The notes beneath the pieces are model-generated. The model had not been told where the DNA came from and ran no database searches. It saw only the letters and a program-made list of their open reading frames with translations. Below, piece after piece: positions 47,438 to 56,838 of a DNA stretch of 64,000 nt; position 1 is the first letter of the stretch; every line of letters begins with the position of its first letter. Position numbers and translations under genes: made by a program. Source of the DNA: Gemmatimonadota bacterium (GTDB lineage: Bacteria > Gemmatimonadota > Gemmatimonadetes > Longimicrobiales > Gaopeijiaceae); the NCBI GenBank assembly GCA_022571515.1, contig JACZXQ010000018.1, positions 1 through 64,000 on the forward strand. Reading direction: 5' to 3'.

Positions 47438-49546
47438 CTAGTAGGCGGCACCGAGCCCGATGTAGAAGGCCCTGCCCGGGCCGGGCTCGAAGAACCTTCC
47501 ACCGAATGCGTTCACCGACACCGAGGCGGAGTACTCCGTGTCGAACAGGTTCGTCACCCCCCCGAAGGGGGAGATGGCCAGCCGCCCGACGCTGAACCGG
47601 TCGAGACCCGTGCGTAGATCGATGAGCCCGTAGGAGTCGGCAAAGGCCGAATTTCCGTTGTCGACCGGAACGCGGTCCACGTAGTCGCCTCGGATCTCGC
47701 CGTACCAGGAGTTTCTCGAGATGCGCAGAAGGGCGTCGAGCCTGTGTGGCGCCAATCCGGGGATCCTATTGTCGTCGAAGACATCCCCGTCGACCCGGAA
47801 CTCGTCGAACTCGGCGGCCACGTAGGTATACGCCACCCTGCCCGAAACGCCGCCGGCAAGGGTCGTGCGCAGTGCCGCCTCGAATCCGGCGTAACGCGAA
47901 GAGCCGGCATTCCGGAAGAAGGTTCGGCCTTCCTGAACCGGATCCTCAAAGGCGATGAGCTCGTCATCGAGCGCCGTGTAGAAGGCGGCCACCTCATACC
48001 CGACACGATCACCTGCCACGCCACGAGCCCCCACTTCGAACGTAATCGACCGTACCGGATCGAGTTCCGGATTGAATCCTCCCTGACCGCTTGGCCGGTT
48101 CACCAACTCCGTGGTCGTGGGGGTCGTGATCGCCGTGCCGAGGTTGCCGTAGACGGAGAAGGACTCCGAAAGTCGAACGTGCAGGCCTAGACTCGGGCTC
48201 AATGCGGACATGATGCGGTCGCCCGAATCATCGGGATTACCGTTCGCGATCAGGGCATCATCGACGGCGAACCGAAACCGGTCGTAGCGAAGGGCGCCCA
48301 CCACCGACAGTCGCTCGGTAAGCCGCCCACGGGTCTGGAGAAACACGCCGATGGCTCGAACGGTCTCGAACTGATCGAGTGTGAGCGCCCCCCGCTCACC
48401 CCCGTCGTTGTCGAAGTTGAGGCGGTCGTCCCGCTGGAAGTCGGCATCGAATCCGCCCAACCACTGGACTTCTCCAGGGCGTTCCGCGGCATCTGTAAAG
48501 AACAACGCCCGGGCGCCCCAGGCGGTGCGATCGAGATCCACGACGCGTGGTGGAATGGGGTTGTCCAACTCGCGAAACAGGCCCCACCCCACGAGTTGGC
48601 CGTTGATGCTTCCAATAGATCCGGTCCAGGAAGCCCCGAGTTGTCCCTGGCGCACATCCTTGCGGGTGTTTTGCGCGACGTTGAATCCCCACGCCTGCAG
48701 GTTGCCCTCATCGAGGAAGCTCTGCGGCAACTGCCCCGGGTTCTCCGAGCTCAGATCGAAATAGTTGGCGGTGACCTTGAGCGTTCCGGTGCCGACCGAC
48801 GACGACACCTGCGCGTTGATCGTCACGCGATCCGTAAGGCCGTACAACGCTCCGGGGATGTTCGGATGGGTGCGGAACCCATCGTAGTCCAGCGTGGACA
48901 CGCTGACGAGGTAGCCCGTCCCGCCTGCCGTGCCACTCGTCGTGGACTGGAAGCGGAAGAGCCCATTCTCACCCGCCACGGCCCTGGCTTCCTGGCGAAT
49001 GCCCACGGTCGGCGGAGGACGTGTCTCGAAGCTCAGGACACCGCCCGCGCCGTTGCCGTAGAGGGCGGAAGAAGGTCCGCGGAGGACTTCGACCCGTCCG
49101 AGCGAGCCCACATCGAGATGGTCGAGGGTGCCCTGACCGTCGGCCAGAGTGGCAGGAATCCCATCGACCAGGATCTTGACACCACGCACCCCGAACTGCG
49201 ACCGGGCGCCAAACCCTCGGATGGAGATCTTTTCGCCGACTGAGTAGTTGTATCGATTCTGAATCTGTACGCCCGGAAGAGCCTGCACGGCCTCCTCGAG
49301 CGAAAAGCCACTGTTGCCCAGTTGCAGCTCGCGACCGCTCAGCACCGAGATTGCGTACGGGGAGCGACCCACCCGGGTGGGCCCTCGGGTGATGTTCACC
49401 GTCACCGAGTCGATGGCTACGATCGAACCGGGCGGTTCCTGGGCCGCAGCCGGCGGGGCGCCGACGCTGGCCAGCAGCGTGGTGATGGTCATGAGTGGCA
49501 GCGCGACGGCGTAGGCCGACGGGAGCGTGCGCTGTGAAATGATCAT
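47438..49546 (-). CDS. TonB-dependent outer membrane receptor
   Basis: A 702-residue receptor. A signal peptide (AYAVALPLMTITTLLASVGA) is followed by the plug domain with ISVLSGRELQLGNSGFSLEE, IQNRYNYSVGEKISIRGFGA and VLRGPSSALYGNGAGGVLSF, then a 22-strand-type barrel ending FEPGPGRAFYIGLGAAY. Plug motifs match receptors for siderophores, cobalamin or similar ligands, with the ligand not deducible. A TonB box-like stretch near SVTVNITRG is uncertain. ATG 49546 is preceded by AGGAA. Confidence 0.92.
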   Translation of the reverse strand: MIISQRTLPSAYAVALPLMTITTLLASVGAPPAAAQEPPGSIVAIDSVTVNITRGPTRVGRSPYAISVLSGRELQLGNSGFSLEEAVQALPGVQIQNRYNYSVGEKISIRGFGARSQFGVRGVKILVDGIPATLADGQGTLDHLDVGSLGRVEVLRGPSSALYGNGAGGVLSFETRPPPTVGIRQEARAVAGENGLFRFQSTTSGTAGGTGYLVSVSTLDYDGFRTHPNIPGALYGLTDRVTINAQVSSSVGTGTLKVTANYFDLSSENPGQLPQSFLDEGNLQAWGFNVAQNTRKDVRQGQLGASWTGSIGSINGQLVGWGLFRELDNPIPPRVVDLDRTAWGARALFFTDAAERPGEVQWLGGFDADFQRDDRLNFDNDGGERGALTLDQFETVRAIGVFLQTRGRLTERLSVVGALRYDRFRFAVDDALIANGNPDDSGDRIMSALSPSLGLHVRLSESFSVYGNLGTAITTPTTTELVNRPSGQGGFNPELDPVRSITFEVGARGVAGDRVGYEVAAFYTALDDELIAFEDPVQEGRTFFRNAGSSRYAGFEAALRTTLAGGVSGRVAYTYVAAEFDEFRVDGDVFDDNRIPGLAPHRLDALLRISRNSWYGEIRGDYVDRVPVDNGNSAFADSYGLIDLRTGLDRFSVGRLAISPFGGVTNLFDTEYSASVSVNAFGGRFFEPGPGRAFYIGLGAAY

Positions 49547-49779
49547 CGGGTTGGATTCCTATCCTTGAGGCGTCAAGCGATGAGTATAGGTGGTCTGGCG
49601 GCCCAACGTCGAGACACGTGGGCGATCGCGTGTCGCTGGCTGGGCTAGGCTCGTGTTCCACGACTCCGCTGTGCGAGCGGGCTCGTTTCTTGAGGCAATA
49701 CCCTGTCAGCCATAGATTTACTCGCTCCTATGCACAAATCTCAGCGAACCGAAGGTTGATTGGTTTGACCAAAGTGACG

Positions 49780-51906
49780 ATGTCAGCAGCAAGACCGGGC
49801 CGGAACGTGGCGCGCGGAGTCATCTTCACGGCCGTGATGCTCACAATAACGGCCGGTTCGCTCTCAGCTCAGCAGCGTGGTCTGCGGCCCGAGGATTACT
49901 ACGATCTCGTCACGGTGAGTGACGTCGCGGTCTCACCGCTGGGGGACCTCGTGGCCTTCACCGTCACAAGCGTCCAGGAAGCCGAGAACCGGCGACGCCA
50001 AGAGGTCTGGATGCAGGTGCTCCAGAACGGCCGGCCCGATGGTGCCCCCTATCGGTTCACGGATCCGACCGAGGATTCGCATTCTCCCCGGTGGGCTCCT
50101 GACGGTTCGATCCTGGCGTTCACGTCTCGCAGAGGCGAAGACCCGAACACGTCATGGTTCGTTCGCGTGAGCGGTCCTGGCGGGGAGGCCTTTCACATCG
50201 AAGGCGTCCGGGGCGCCCCGATCTGGTCGGAAGACGGACGATGGATCGCGTATACGTTCAGCGAGGCCCGAGAGGATGACGATACGGTGGAGGATCGCGA
50301 GGGGTGGGTGGCACCCGACGCGGTCTCTCGGACTCTGAGCGACGAGCGCTTCGACGGTCGTGTCGTGACGTCCACCCGATACAAGGAAGACGGCGAGCTC
50401 ACGCTTCGGACTCACTTCTCGGTGACCCCAAAGGCGCAGCTTTATGTCGTGTCTTCCTCCGGCGGGAGCCCGCGGCAACTGACAGACGTCGGATTCAACG
50501 TGGAGGACGCAAGTTGGGCCTCCGACGCCCGCCTGATCTACTTCACGGGTGATGAAAGAGAGGACGACGAACAGGACCGAGAGGTGCGCTCGGACCTTTG
50601 GGTGGCCCGCCTGACCGACGGATCCGTCACGAAGCTGACCCCGTCGGTTGGGGCAAGCTCCTCTCCGGCGGTATCCCCAGACGGGGGTCGAATCATGTTT
50701 CTGTTCGCAGGTGGCCGTGGCGAACCGGTAGACCTCGTGGTGGTCAACGTGGCCTCCGACGGAAGTTTCCTTGGCGTTCCTGAGAACCTCACCTCCTCGT
50801 GGGATCTCGAGCCCATGTCGCCCCAATGGAGCGCGGATGGCACCGGCGTTCTCTTCTTGGCGCGGATCGGTGGGGGTGAGCACCTTTTCAGGGTGCCTGC
50901 GGCGGGCGGAACCGTTGCGCAGATCACGAAGGGTCCGAGGACGCTGCGAAGCGTCTCCTTCTCAGACCGCGGCCACGTGATGGCCTACGTCTCGTCCGAC
51001 GCCGTGAGTCCGACGGAGCTCTACGTTTCCCGGGGGGACGGCTCGACGGAGCGGCGGGCAACCGGGTTCAACGATGACTGGCTCGACGAAGTGACGCTCA
51101 TGGCGCCCGAGCGGCTGACCTGGACGGTCGGCGATGGAACCGAGATCGAAGGGTGGGTGATCAAGCCGGTCGGTTATGTGTCCGGAAACAGCTACCCGCT
51201 GATTCTGAAGATCCACGGTGGCCCCCATAGCGCCTACGGGCACACGTTCTTCCCGACGTTCCACGTGCTGTCCGCAGCGGGCTTCTTCGTGCTTTACTCC
51301 AATCCTCGTGGTTCGGCCGGATACGGGCACGACTTCAAATACGCCACTCGCGGTCAGTGGGGGGTGCTGGACTCGGAGGACTACATCGGGGGCGTCGACG
51401 CGGCACTCAGAAAGTATCCCGATGCCGACCGCGGGCGGGTGGGTGTTTCGGGGGGAAGCTACGGTGGGTTCATGACGAACTGGCTGACGGCGACCACCGA
51501 CCGTTTCCACGCTGCCGTGACCTCACGATCGATTGCGAATTGGGAGAGTTGGTGGGGGAGTTCCGACGCGCAGGGCCTGACCGAGTACGAGTTCTTCGGG
51601 CCGCCCTGGGAGCGGCGCGACCTCTACCGTCGCCTATCGCCGATCTCGTACGTGGAGAACGTCACCGCACCCACGCTGATCATCCACAGCGAGAACGACT
51701 ATCGTACGCCGATCGGGGATGGCGAGCAGTGGTTCATGGCCCTGAAGGGCTTGGGCGTCCCGGTCGAAATGGTACGCTACCCGCGCTCCTCCCACGGTCT
51801 GTCACGTACGGGAGAGCCTTGGTTGCTGGTCGATCGCCTCGAGCGGATCCGGAGTTGGTTCGTTCACTGGCTTATCAACGGACCCCCGGTGGCCGCCGGC
51901 GGCTAG
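49780..51906 (+). CDS. S9-family serine peptidase (prolyl oligopeptidase/AARE-like)
   Basis: A 708-residue exported peptidase. A signal peptide (GVIFTAVMLTITAGSLSAQQ) is followed by a beta-propeller (repeats such as SPRWAPDGSILAFTSRRGED and SPAVSPDGGRIMFLFAGGRG) and a C-terminal alpha/beta-hydrolase domain. The triad is Ser at about 560 in GVSGGSYGGFMTNW, Asp at about 640 in ENDYRTP and His at about 672 in RSSHGLS. Such enzymes trim proline- or acyl-containing peptides in the periplasm. The start is ATG 49780; the frame is open further up. Its last 32 bases overlap the convergent gene's tail. Confidence 0.92.
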   Translation: MSAARPGRNVARGVIFTAVMLTITAGSLSAQQRGLRPEDYYDLVTVSDVAVSPLGDLVAFTVTSVQEAENRRRQEVWMQVLQNGRPDGAPYRFTDPTEDSHSPRWAPDGSILAFTSRRGEDPNTSWFVRVSGPGGEAFHIEGVRGAPIWSEDGRWIAYTFSEAREDDDTVEDREGWVAPDAVSRTLSDERFDGRVVTSTRYKEDGELTLRTHFSVTPKAQLYVVSSSGGSPRQLTDVGFNVEDASWASDARLIYFTGDEREDDEQDREVRSDLWVARLTDGSVTKLTPSVGASSSPAVSPDGGRIMFLFAGGRGEPVDLVVVNVASDGSFLGVPENLTSSWDLEPMSPQWSADGTGVLFLARIGGGEHLFRVPAAGGTVAQITKGPRTLRSVSFSDRGHVMAYVSSDAVSPTELYVSRGDGSTERRATGFNDDWLDEVTLMAPERLTWTVGDGTEIEGWVIKPVGYVSGNSYPLILKIHGGPHSAYGHTFFPTFHVLSAAGFFVLYSNPRGSAGYGHDFKYATRGQWGVLDSEDYIGGVDAALRKYPDADRGRVGVSGGSYGGFMTNWLTATTDRFHAAVTSRSIANWESWWGSSDAQGLTEYEFFGPPWERRDLYRRLSPISYVENVTAPTLIIHSENDYRTPIGDGEQWFMALKGLGVPVEMVRYPRSSHGLSRTGEPWLLVDRLERIRSWFVHWLINGPPVAAGG

Positions 51907-52687
51907 TAGGGGCGGCATCTCCGGTCCGAGGCACACCTCCCACCACCGCACGCTGGGACTCGGTGCGCCTTGCGTCGCGTGCCGGCCGGGAGCCGGGAGG
52001 CACCGGGCGGGGCCGATGCGTCAGTAGATCCAGCCTTGGAGGCCGGTGGTGGAGCCGCCGAAGCGGGGTGCCCCGGCGAATTGCATTGAGTACGTCCCGC
52101 GCAGCATCCTGAGGCCGGGCTCCCTGCCGTACGAGGCGCCGGATTGTGGCCGGCACGTCCCTTAGCGCGTCTTCGCCACGAGTGCTGGCCAGAGCCTCGC
52201 GCAGGACTTCGAGAGCGCGGTCGGCGGGAATACCGGCTTCGACCAGATCGCCGATCATAAGCAGTGCGATCGGTGCCCTGTCTGCCGCATCACGGCCAAG
52301 CGAGGCAACCAGCTCGGGCGCTACGCCCCGGCTCAACGCGTCGGCACCGGCGACCACCCATGGAGCTTGGGCGGTTGGGCCGAGCAGCTCTCGAGCCCGG
52401 CCCATACGGCCGGCAAACTCGGAGAGGGCGGCGACGACGAGGTCGGCGGGAACGCCCTTGGCGGCTCCTTCGAGGGCTTTGTTGTAGATGGGACCTATGG
52501 GCACGCCGGCCTGTCTTGCTTGGGTCACGATGGACTCGATCCGAGCCATCGCCTCGACGGAATAGGCCTCGCGCAGTCGCGCTAGGCGATCCTGCTGCGC
52601 ACTCGCGGTCGTGGGCAAGGCAAGGAGCAGCGACAGCCCCACAAGGGCAAGGGCCCGTGTTCCGCGTCTCGTGAAGCGGTCGAGCAT
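51875..52687 (-). CDS. secreted hypothetical protein with doubtful C-terminus
   Basis: The N-terminus has a good signal (LALVGLSLLLALPTTASAQQ) followed by helical repeats: ARIESIVTQARQAGVPIGPI, NKALEGAAKGVPADLVVAAL and a third and fourth copy ending AIRRG. ATG 52687 is used; ATG 52711 is also possible. After about position 52070 the frame turns Arg/Pro-rich without structure and runs 32 bases into the S9 gene end. The true protein may end earlier, through a frameshift near 52060. It is the last gene of the CBM48 anti-sigma operon. Function unknown. Confidence 0.6.
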   Translation of the reverse strand: MLDRFTRRGTRALALVGLSLLLALPTTASAQQDRLARLREAYSVEAMARIESIVTQARQAGVPIGPIYNKALEGAAKGVPADLVVAALSEFAGRMGRARELLGPTAQAPWVVAGADALSRGVAPELVASLGRDAADRAPIALLMIGDLVEAGIPADRALEVLREALASTRGEDALRDVPATIRRLVRQGARPQDAARDVLNAIRRGTPLRRLHHRPPRLDLLTHRPRPVPPGSRPARDARRTESQRAVVGGVPRTGDAAPTSRRRPPGVR

Positions 52688-52725
52688 CGAAGTCCACTCT
52701 AACGGTTTCATGTCCGTCTCACAGT

Positions 52726-53886
52726 CTATGGTACTAGCAGGGTCGCGTTGACACGGCCCCATTCGTCGCTTACTCGCCCAGTCGCCGTCTCCGGCACGAA
52801 CCACTCACCATCCACCAGGAACCCGAAGTGGTGGGCCCCTGATTCCACAGGGATCTCGACCACCCAGTGCCCCCCCTCGTTGCGCATTTCCACCGGCTCC
52901 CAGGAGGAGAAGTCGCCCATCACCTGCACCCGGGTCACCCCGGGGCTATCCAGCATGAAGCGCGCAACAGTCCCCACAGGGTCTTCTTCCAGCGTCACTA
53001 ACTCAGACGAGGGACCAGGGCCGAAGGTCACCAGCTTTCGGGCCAACACCACCCCACCCTGGGCCCCCGGCTGCGTATCGATCAGTGGGTCGGGGTCCGT
53101 ACGGCCTCCGATCGCCTGGGTCAGCCACCCGCCGCCGAGTGGGATCGTGATACTGAGTCCGCCGGTGGTTTCCATGCCCAGCGGTGTGTCCCACACTTTG
53201 ATGCTCGCTTCCCATGCGGGCCCTGATCCGTTGCTTACCACGCGCAGCACCCCGCGGCGGTACGTACCGGCGTCGGATCGCAGTATGCCGGCGCCGAGGC
53301 TCGCGAGCGCGCGGCTCAGGTACACGCGCAGTTCCGGTCCGCCGCCGTAGTGCCACAGGTCCGACTCGAATATTCTGGAGAGGTCGCCACGCCTCAGTTC
53401 GACCGTGGTCTCGCCCACCCCAGCCTCTCCCTGAAGGACCAGCGTCACGTCCGGTGAGACCTTGAAGCGGAGCTCAGGATTAGCTTGCCCTGTGAGGGCG
53501 GTGTATGTAAAGGGTTCGCCTACACGGAAGCCGTATCCTGTGACCATCAATGCCAACTCGACGGGCGCGGAGGCTCCGAGGATGGCTTCTCCTCCGATAA
53601 CCAGACTGCCCCAATCGCCGCCCACCGAGTCCGAGCTGATCCCTCCGAGGACGCCCGCGAACACTCCCCCGTGCCGAGTCCAGCGATCGACACGCAGTCC
53701 AATCGTCAGGTACGTGGAGGCGAGCACGTCGGAGCCCGTGGGCGCGAACGCCCGGGCGGCGCCGATCTCGAGCCGTGCGTCACCCGCCTGCCCGTGGGCT
53801 GCGCTCGTTGGTGCCAATAAGGCCACAGCCAGCCCGATCGCCGCTGCAATGGGCCACGATCCGCTCCGACTCGAGAGATCGCACAT
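52726..53886 (-). CDS. secreted beta-barrel-like protein with C-terminal CBM48 domain
   Basis: A 386-residue protein. A signal (AAIGLAVALLAPTSAAHGQ) precedes beta-strand-rich sequence (YLTIGLRVDRW, ELALMVTGYGFRVG, RVYLSRALASLGAGIL) of outer-membrane type. The last 80 residues form a CBM48/AMPK-beta-type domain: VARFMLDSPGVTRVQVMGDF then SSWEPVEMRNEGGHWVVEIP and HHFGFLVDGEWFVPE. Such domains bind glycogen-like glucans. It follows the anti-sigma-like gene by seven bases and shares its rare domain. Confidence 0.78.
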   Translation of the reverse strand: MCDLSSRSGSWPIAAAIGLAVALLAPTSAAHGQAGDARLEIGAARAFAPTGSDVLASTYLTIGLRVDRWTRHGGVFAGVLGGISSDSVGGDWGSLVIGGEAILGASAPVELALMVTGYGFRVGEPFTYTALTGQANPELRFKVSPDVTLVLQGEAGVGETTVELRRGDLSRIFESDLWHYGGGPELRVYLSRALASLGAGILRSDAGTYRRGVLRVVSNGSGPAWEASIKVWDTPLGMETTGGLSITIPLGGGWLTQAIGGRTDPDPLIDTQPGAQGGVVLARKLVTFGPGPSSELVTLEEDPVGTVARFMLDSPGVTRVQVMGDFSSWEPVEMRNEGGHWVVEIPVESGAHHFGFLVDGEWFVPETATGRVSDEWGRVNATLLVP

Positions 53887-53893
53887 CAGATCC

Positions 53894-54505
53894 TCACGTG
53901 ACCGGCGTTACGGCGAGGACGGCATTTCGATTGCCGAAGCCATCGTCTGAGTAGCGCTCCGCGTCCGGGTCGGTCACCCATTCGGTTCCGTCGATTACGA
54001 ACATGTACTTGTGAACGCCCGGCTTGATCGGCACGCGCCCCGTCCAGACTCCGTCCCCATCACGATCTTCCAGCACCATGTCGGCTTCCCAGTCGTTGAA
54101 GTCACCCGCGAGTGCGACGCTGGTGGCGCCGGGCGCCTCGAGCCTGAACTCGACCAGGATGGCCGTTGCGGTCACGGCCGGATCGGTTCTTACGCTCTGC
54201 TGTTCGCGCGCAAGCAGGAGCACCACCAAGATCGCCGCCGCCGCGAGCGCGCCCGTCAGAGGCGACATGTGGATCGTCCTCGAACGAAGCAGCCACTGGA
54301 GTGCCGTTTCCTTGCTCGCCGGAGCCGGCTTCACAGCGACCTCGGTCATCACGGCGCCCTCGAGCCACGGCGGCGCGCTCGCCGGCTCACTCTGCTTCAT
54401 TTCATCGACCAGCCCGTCCCAGGCGGCCGCCTCGGTCCTCAACTCCGGTGAGAGTTTTTCGTAACTCAACTCTCCGTCCAGATAGGCCCTCAAGTCCGGA
54501 TTCAT
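53894..54505 (-). CDS. membrane anti-sigma-like protein with periplasmic CBM48 domain
   Basis: A 203-residue protein in three parts. Residues 1-70 are a short cytoplasmic helical region (PDLRAYLDGELSYEKLSPEL) like anti-sigma N-termini. One transmembrane helix lies at about residues 83-99 (LTGALAAAAILVVLLLAREQ). Residues 110-203 form a CBM48/AMPK-beta-type domain with ATSVALAGDFNDWEADMVLE, GVWTGRVPIKPGVHKYMFVI and DGFGNRNAVLAV. ATG 54505 overlaps the stop of the truncated sigma gene. A glycan-sensing anti-sigma is inferred; the zinc-finger motif is absent. Confidence 0.75.
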   Translation of the reverse strand: MNPDLRAYLDGELSYEKLSPELRTEAAAWDGLVDEMKQSEPASAPPWLEGAVMTEVAVKPAPASKETALQWLLRSRTIHMSPLTGALAAAAILVVLLLAREQQSVRTDPAVTATAILVEFRLEAPGATSVALAGDFNDWEADMVLEDRDGDGVWTGRVPIKPGVHKYMFVIDGTEWVTDPDAERYSDDGFGNRNAVLAVTPVT

Positions 54506-54813
54506 TGGTACACCTTCAACATGAACTGTAGCTCCTCGCGAGCCCGGAGAACGCGCATCTTGAGCGCCGGCTTCGAGACCCCGAGCAACTCGGACATTTC
54601 GTCATAGGACCGCCCCTCGAGATGTTTGAGCACGAAGGCCTCCCGCTGCTCGGCGTTGAGCTTTTCCAGCGCTTGTCGGACAGAGGCCCGCATTTCTCCT
54701 CGTTCGAGATCATCCGAGGGGTTGGATCGGTCGATGACCGTAGCCGACGCGCCGTCGATCGAGAGGTCGTCGCGCCTGGGGCTCTTGAGGAAGTCCTTAC
54801 ACAGGTTCGACAT
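54502..54813 (-). pseudogene. truncated ECF sigma factor (region 2.4 to 4 only)
   Basis: The 103-residue frame starts MSNLCKDFLKSPRR and ends with region 4 (LNAEQREAFVLKHLEGRSYD, ELLGVSKPALKMRVLRAREE). Just upstream in frame lies ADPEKVGGWLFRI, the end of region 2, then unrelated residues to a TGA. The N-terminal 60-80 residues of a sigma factor, including most of region 2, are missing. They are replaced by the 3' part of a lipoprotein gene in another frame. It overlaps the anti-sigma-like gene by four bases, as an intact sigma would. Confidence 0.75.
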
Positions 54814-55289
54814 GATCCGAAAGAGCCATCCACCGACTTTTTCCGGGTCCGCAGGTTGTCGATCCGCGCGATGCGGTCGTCGATACCGTCGGTCCCGCGC
54901 TCAGACATGAGCGACCGGCTGAGGGCCATGCGCGCTGCTTCGCCCAGCACCTGGACCTGCTGGTAGTTGCCGTTCGAGTATTCCACCTGAGCCATCTGGA
55001 ACAGGCCGACGGCATCCTGAATCTCGTTCAGTGCCACCGCCGAGGGATTCGGGCCCAGCTCGGCCTCGACGTCGGCGATCACCGCCATCACGATGTCTGG
55101 ATCGATGGTCAGTTCGAGGTCCCCCAGCTCCACCGTGGGACTCGGAAGCTCTTCGACTTCTTCGAACTCGTCGAAGGCGGGGCTGGTGGCCATGTCGGCG
55201 CAGCCGCTCAGATAGAACGCTCCCCACAAGAGGAAGAGCAGCATGAGGAAGCCGGAGCCTCCACCACTTGGTTTCGGTGACTTGTACAT
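54516..55289 (-). pseudogene. lipoprotein gene joined out of frame to the sigma remnant
   Basis: ATG 55289, with AGGAG upstream, starts a lipoprotein: FLMLLFLLWGAFYLSGCADM with lipobox LSGC, then ELGDLELTIDPDIVMAVIAD, FQMAQVEYSNGNYQQVQVLG and a helix ending about residue 145 (near 54855). From there the frame runs through the sigma remnant one base off and loses sense to its stop at 54516. A deletion that fused the two genes explains both broken ends. The helical pattern resembles small tetratricopeptide-like lipoproteins. Confidence 0.65.
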
Positions 55290-55481
55290 CGATTTTCTCC
55301 TGTCGAAAGAGTCGCAGCCTTCTCGGGGCTGGGTACTAGACGAGCGATTCCCACGGCAGGTCACATCCGTGTTGCGAAACAGGGTGACTATCCTGTGACG
55401 GTGAGGTTTTTTACCTTTCCGCGGACGGCGTTTCGGATGTCGTTGCGTGCGAGATCCCATCCACTGAGCGCGGAGGGGCGC

Positions 55482-56822
55482 GTGAGCGAGACGGACCCGA
55501 AAATGCTGGGCTTCCCGCCCGAAGTCTTCGCACAGCGCCGCGAGCGCGTTCTGGGGAGCCTGGGAAAGGGCGTAATGGTGCTCCCGGCGGCCCCCACGCT
55601 GTACCGATCCAGGGACGTCGAGCTGCGCTATCGGCCCGACAGTGAGCTCTTCTACCTCTCGGGACTGACCGAACCAGAGGCCGTCGCTGTGCTGAGTGGA
55701 GAAGGTGAAACCGAGCGATTCACCCTCTTCGTAAGTCCTCGGGACCCCGACGCCGAACTGTGGAGCGGTGCCCGGCTAGGCCCGGAGAGGGCCAAGGAGA
55801 TCTTCGGCGCAGATGCCGCCTACCCGATCGACGATCTGGAGACGCGACTTCCCGCCCTGTTGGATGACCCGGATCGCGTGTTCTTTCGGTTGGGGCATCG
55901 GGGCCCGGCGCAGGCGCTCGTTCTTGCAGCCTTGCAGCGCGCACGGCTGAAGGGCCCTCGGCGTGGGACGGGACCGCGAGCGATCGTCGACCCCGGTGTC
56001 GTCCTGGACGATCTCAGGCTGGTGAAGGACGAGCACGAGGTCGATCGAATCCGCCGGGCGGCCGCGTTGAGCGTGGAAGCGTTCCGTGCCGCGCTGGCCG
56101 CCGTGCGCCCCGGCCTGGGCGAATGGGAGCTGGAGAGCTTGATCGATCACGCCTTCCGCGCCGGTGGGGGAGCAGGGCCGGCATACCCTACGATCGTCGC
56201 GTCCGGGGCGAACGCATGTGTGCTCCATTATGTGGACAATGACCGCTCCATTGGGGACGGAGACCTCGTTCTGGTGGATGCCGGCGCCGAGGTCGGCATG
56301 TATGCCGCGGACATCACGCGCACATTCCCGGCGTCCGGCAGCTTCTCAGGGGTTCAACGAGCCGTCTACGAGATCGTGGCTCGGGCCAACCGGGCGGCCG
56401 TGGAGGCCGTCGCGCCGGGATCGACCATTGGGGACGTCCACGCGGCCGGGCTCTATGTTCTCGTGGAGGGGCTGGCCGAGCTGAACGTACTCGAGGGTGA
56501 GGTCGCCATGCTGATCGAGGAGGGGGCCCACAAGCCGTATTTCCCGCATCAGACATCACACTGGTTGGGGCTGGATGTTCACGACGTCGGTGATTATGCG
56601 TGCGACGCCGAGCCGCGGCTTCTCGAGCCGGGCATGGTGCTCACGGTGGAACCCGGCCTCTATTTCCGGTCGGACCTCACCGGAACGTCGACCAGTGGCG
56701 CCGAGTTGTCAGGCATCGGCGTCCGCGTAGAAGATGACGTCCTCGTGACCGTGGACGGCCATGAGATTCTCACAGGTGACCTGCCGGTGGCGGCCGGGGA
56801 GATTGAGGAGTTGATCGGGTGA
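55482..56822 (+). CDS. pepP: Xaa-Pro aminopeptidase (aminopeptidase P)
   Basis: A 446-residue enzyme that removes N-terminal residues before proline. The AMP_N domain runs from FPPEVFAQRRERVLGSLGKG to FYLSGLTEPEAVAVLSGEGE. The M24B metal site has LVDAGAEVGMYAADITRTFP, HQTSHWLGLDVHDVG, MVLTVEPGLYF and GIGVRVEDDVLVT. GTG 55482 is chosen because GGAGG lies five bases upstream and it fits the domain start; the frame is open from 55395. It is a second M24 enzyme in the window, consistent with peptide use. Confidence 0.88.
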   Translation: MSETDPKMLGFPPEVFAQRRERVLGSLGKGVMVLPAAPTLYRSRDVELRYRPDSELFYLSGLTEPEAVAVLSGEGETERFTLFVSPRDPDAELWSGARLGPERAKEIFGADAAYPIDDLETRLPALLDDPDRVFFRLGHRGPAQALVLAALQRARLKGPRRGTGPRAIVDPGVVLDDLRLVKDEHEVDRIRRAAALSVEAFRAALAAVRPGLGEWELESLIDHAFRAGGGAGPAYPTIVASGANACVLHYVDNDRSIGDGDLVLVDAGAEVGMYAADITRTFPASGSFSGVQRAVYEIVARANRAAVEAVAPGSTIGDVHAAGLYVLVEGLAELNVLEGEVAMLIEEGAHKPYFPHQTSHWLGLDVHDVGDYACDAEPRLLEPGMVLTVEPGLYFRSDLTGTSTSGAELSGIGVRVEDDVLVTVDGHEILTGDLPVAAGEIEELIG

Positions 56823-56838
56823 CGAGGCAGGCAACTTT

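Noticed and set aside
54840-54860. Programmed -1 frameshift at the GGAAAAAG run joining lipoprotein and sigma frames
   Set aside because: Sigma-like residues (ADPEK) start before the A-run and region 2 is missing, so a deletion explains the fusion better.
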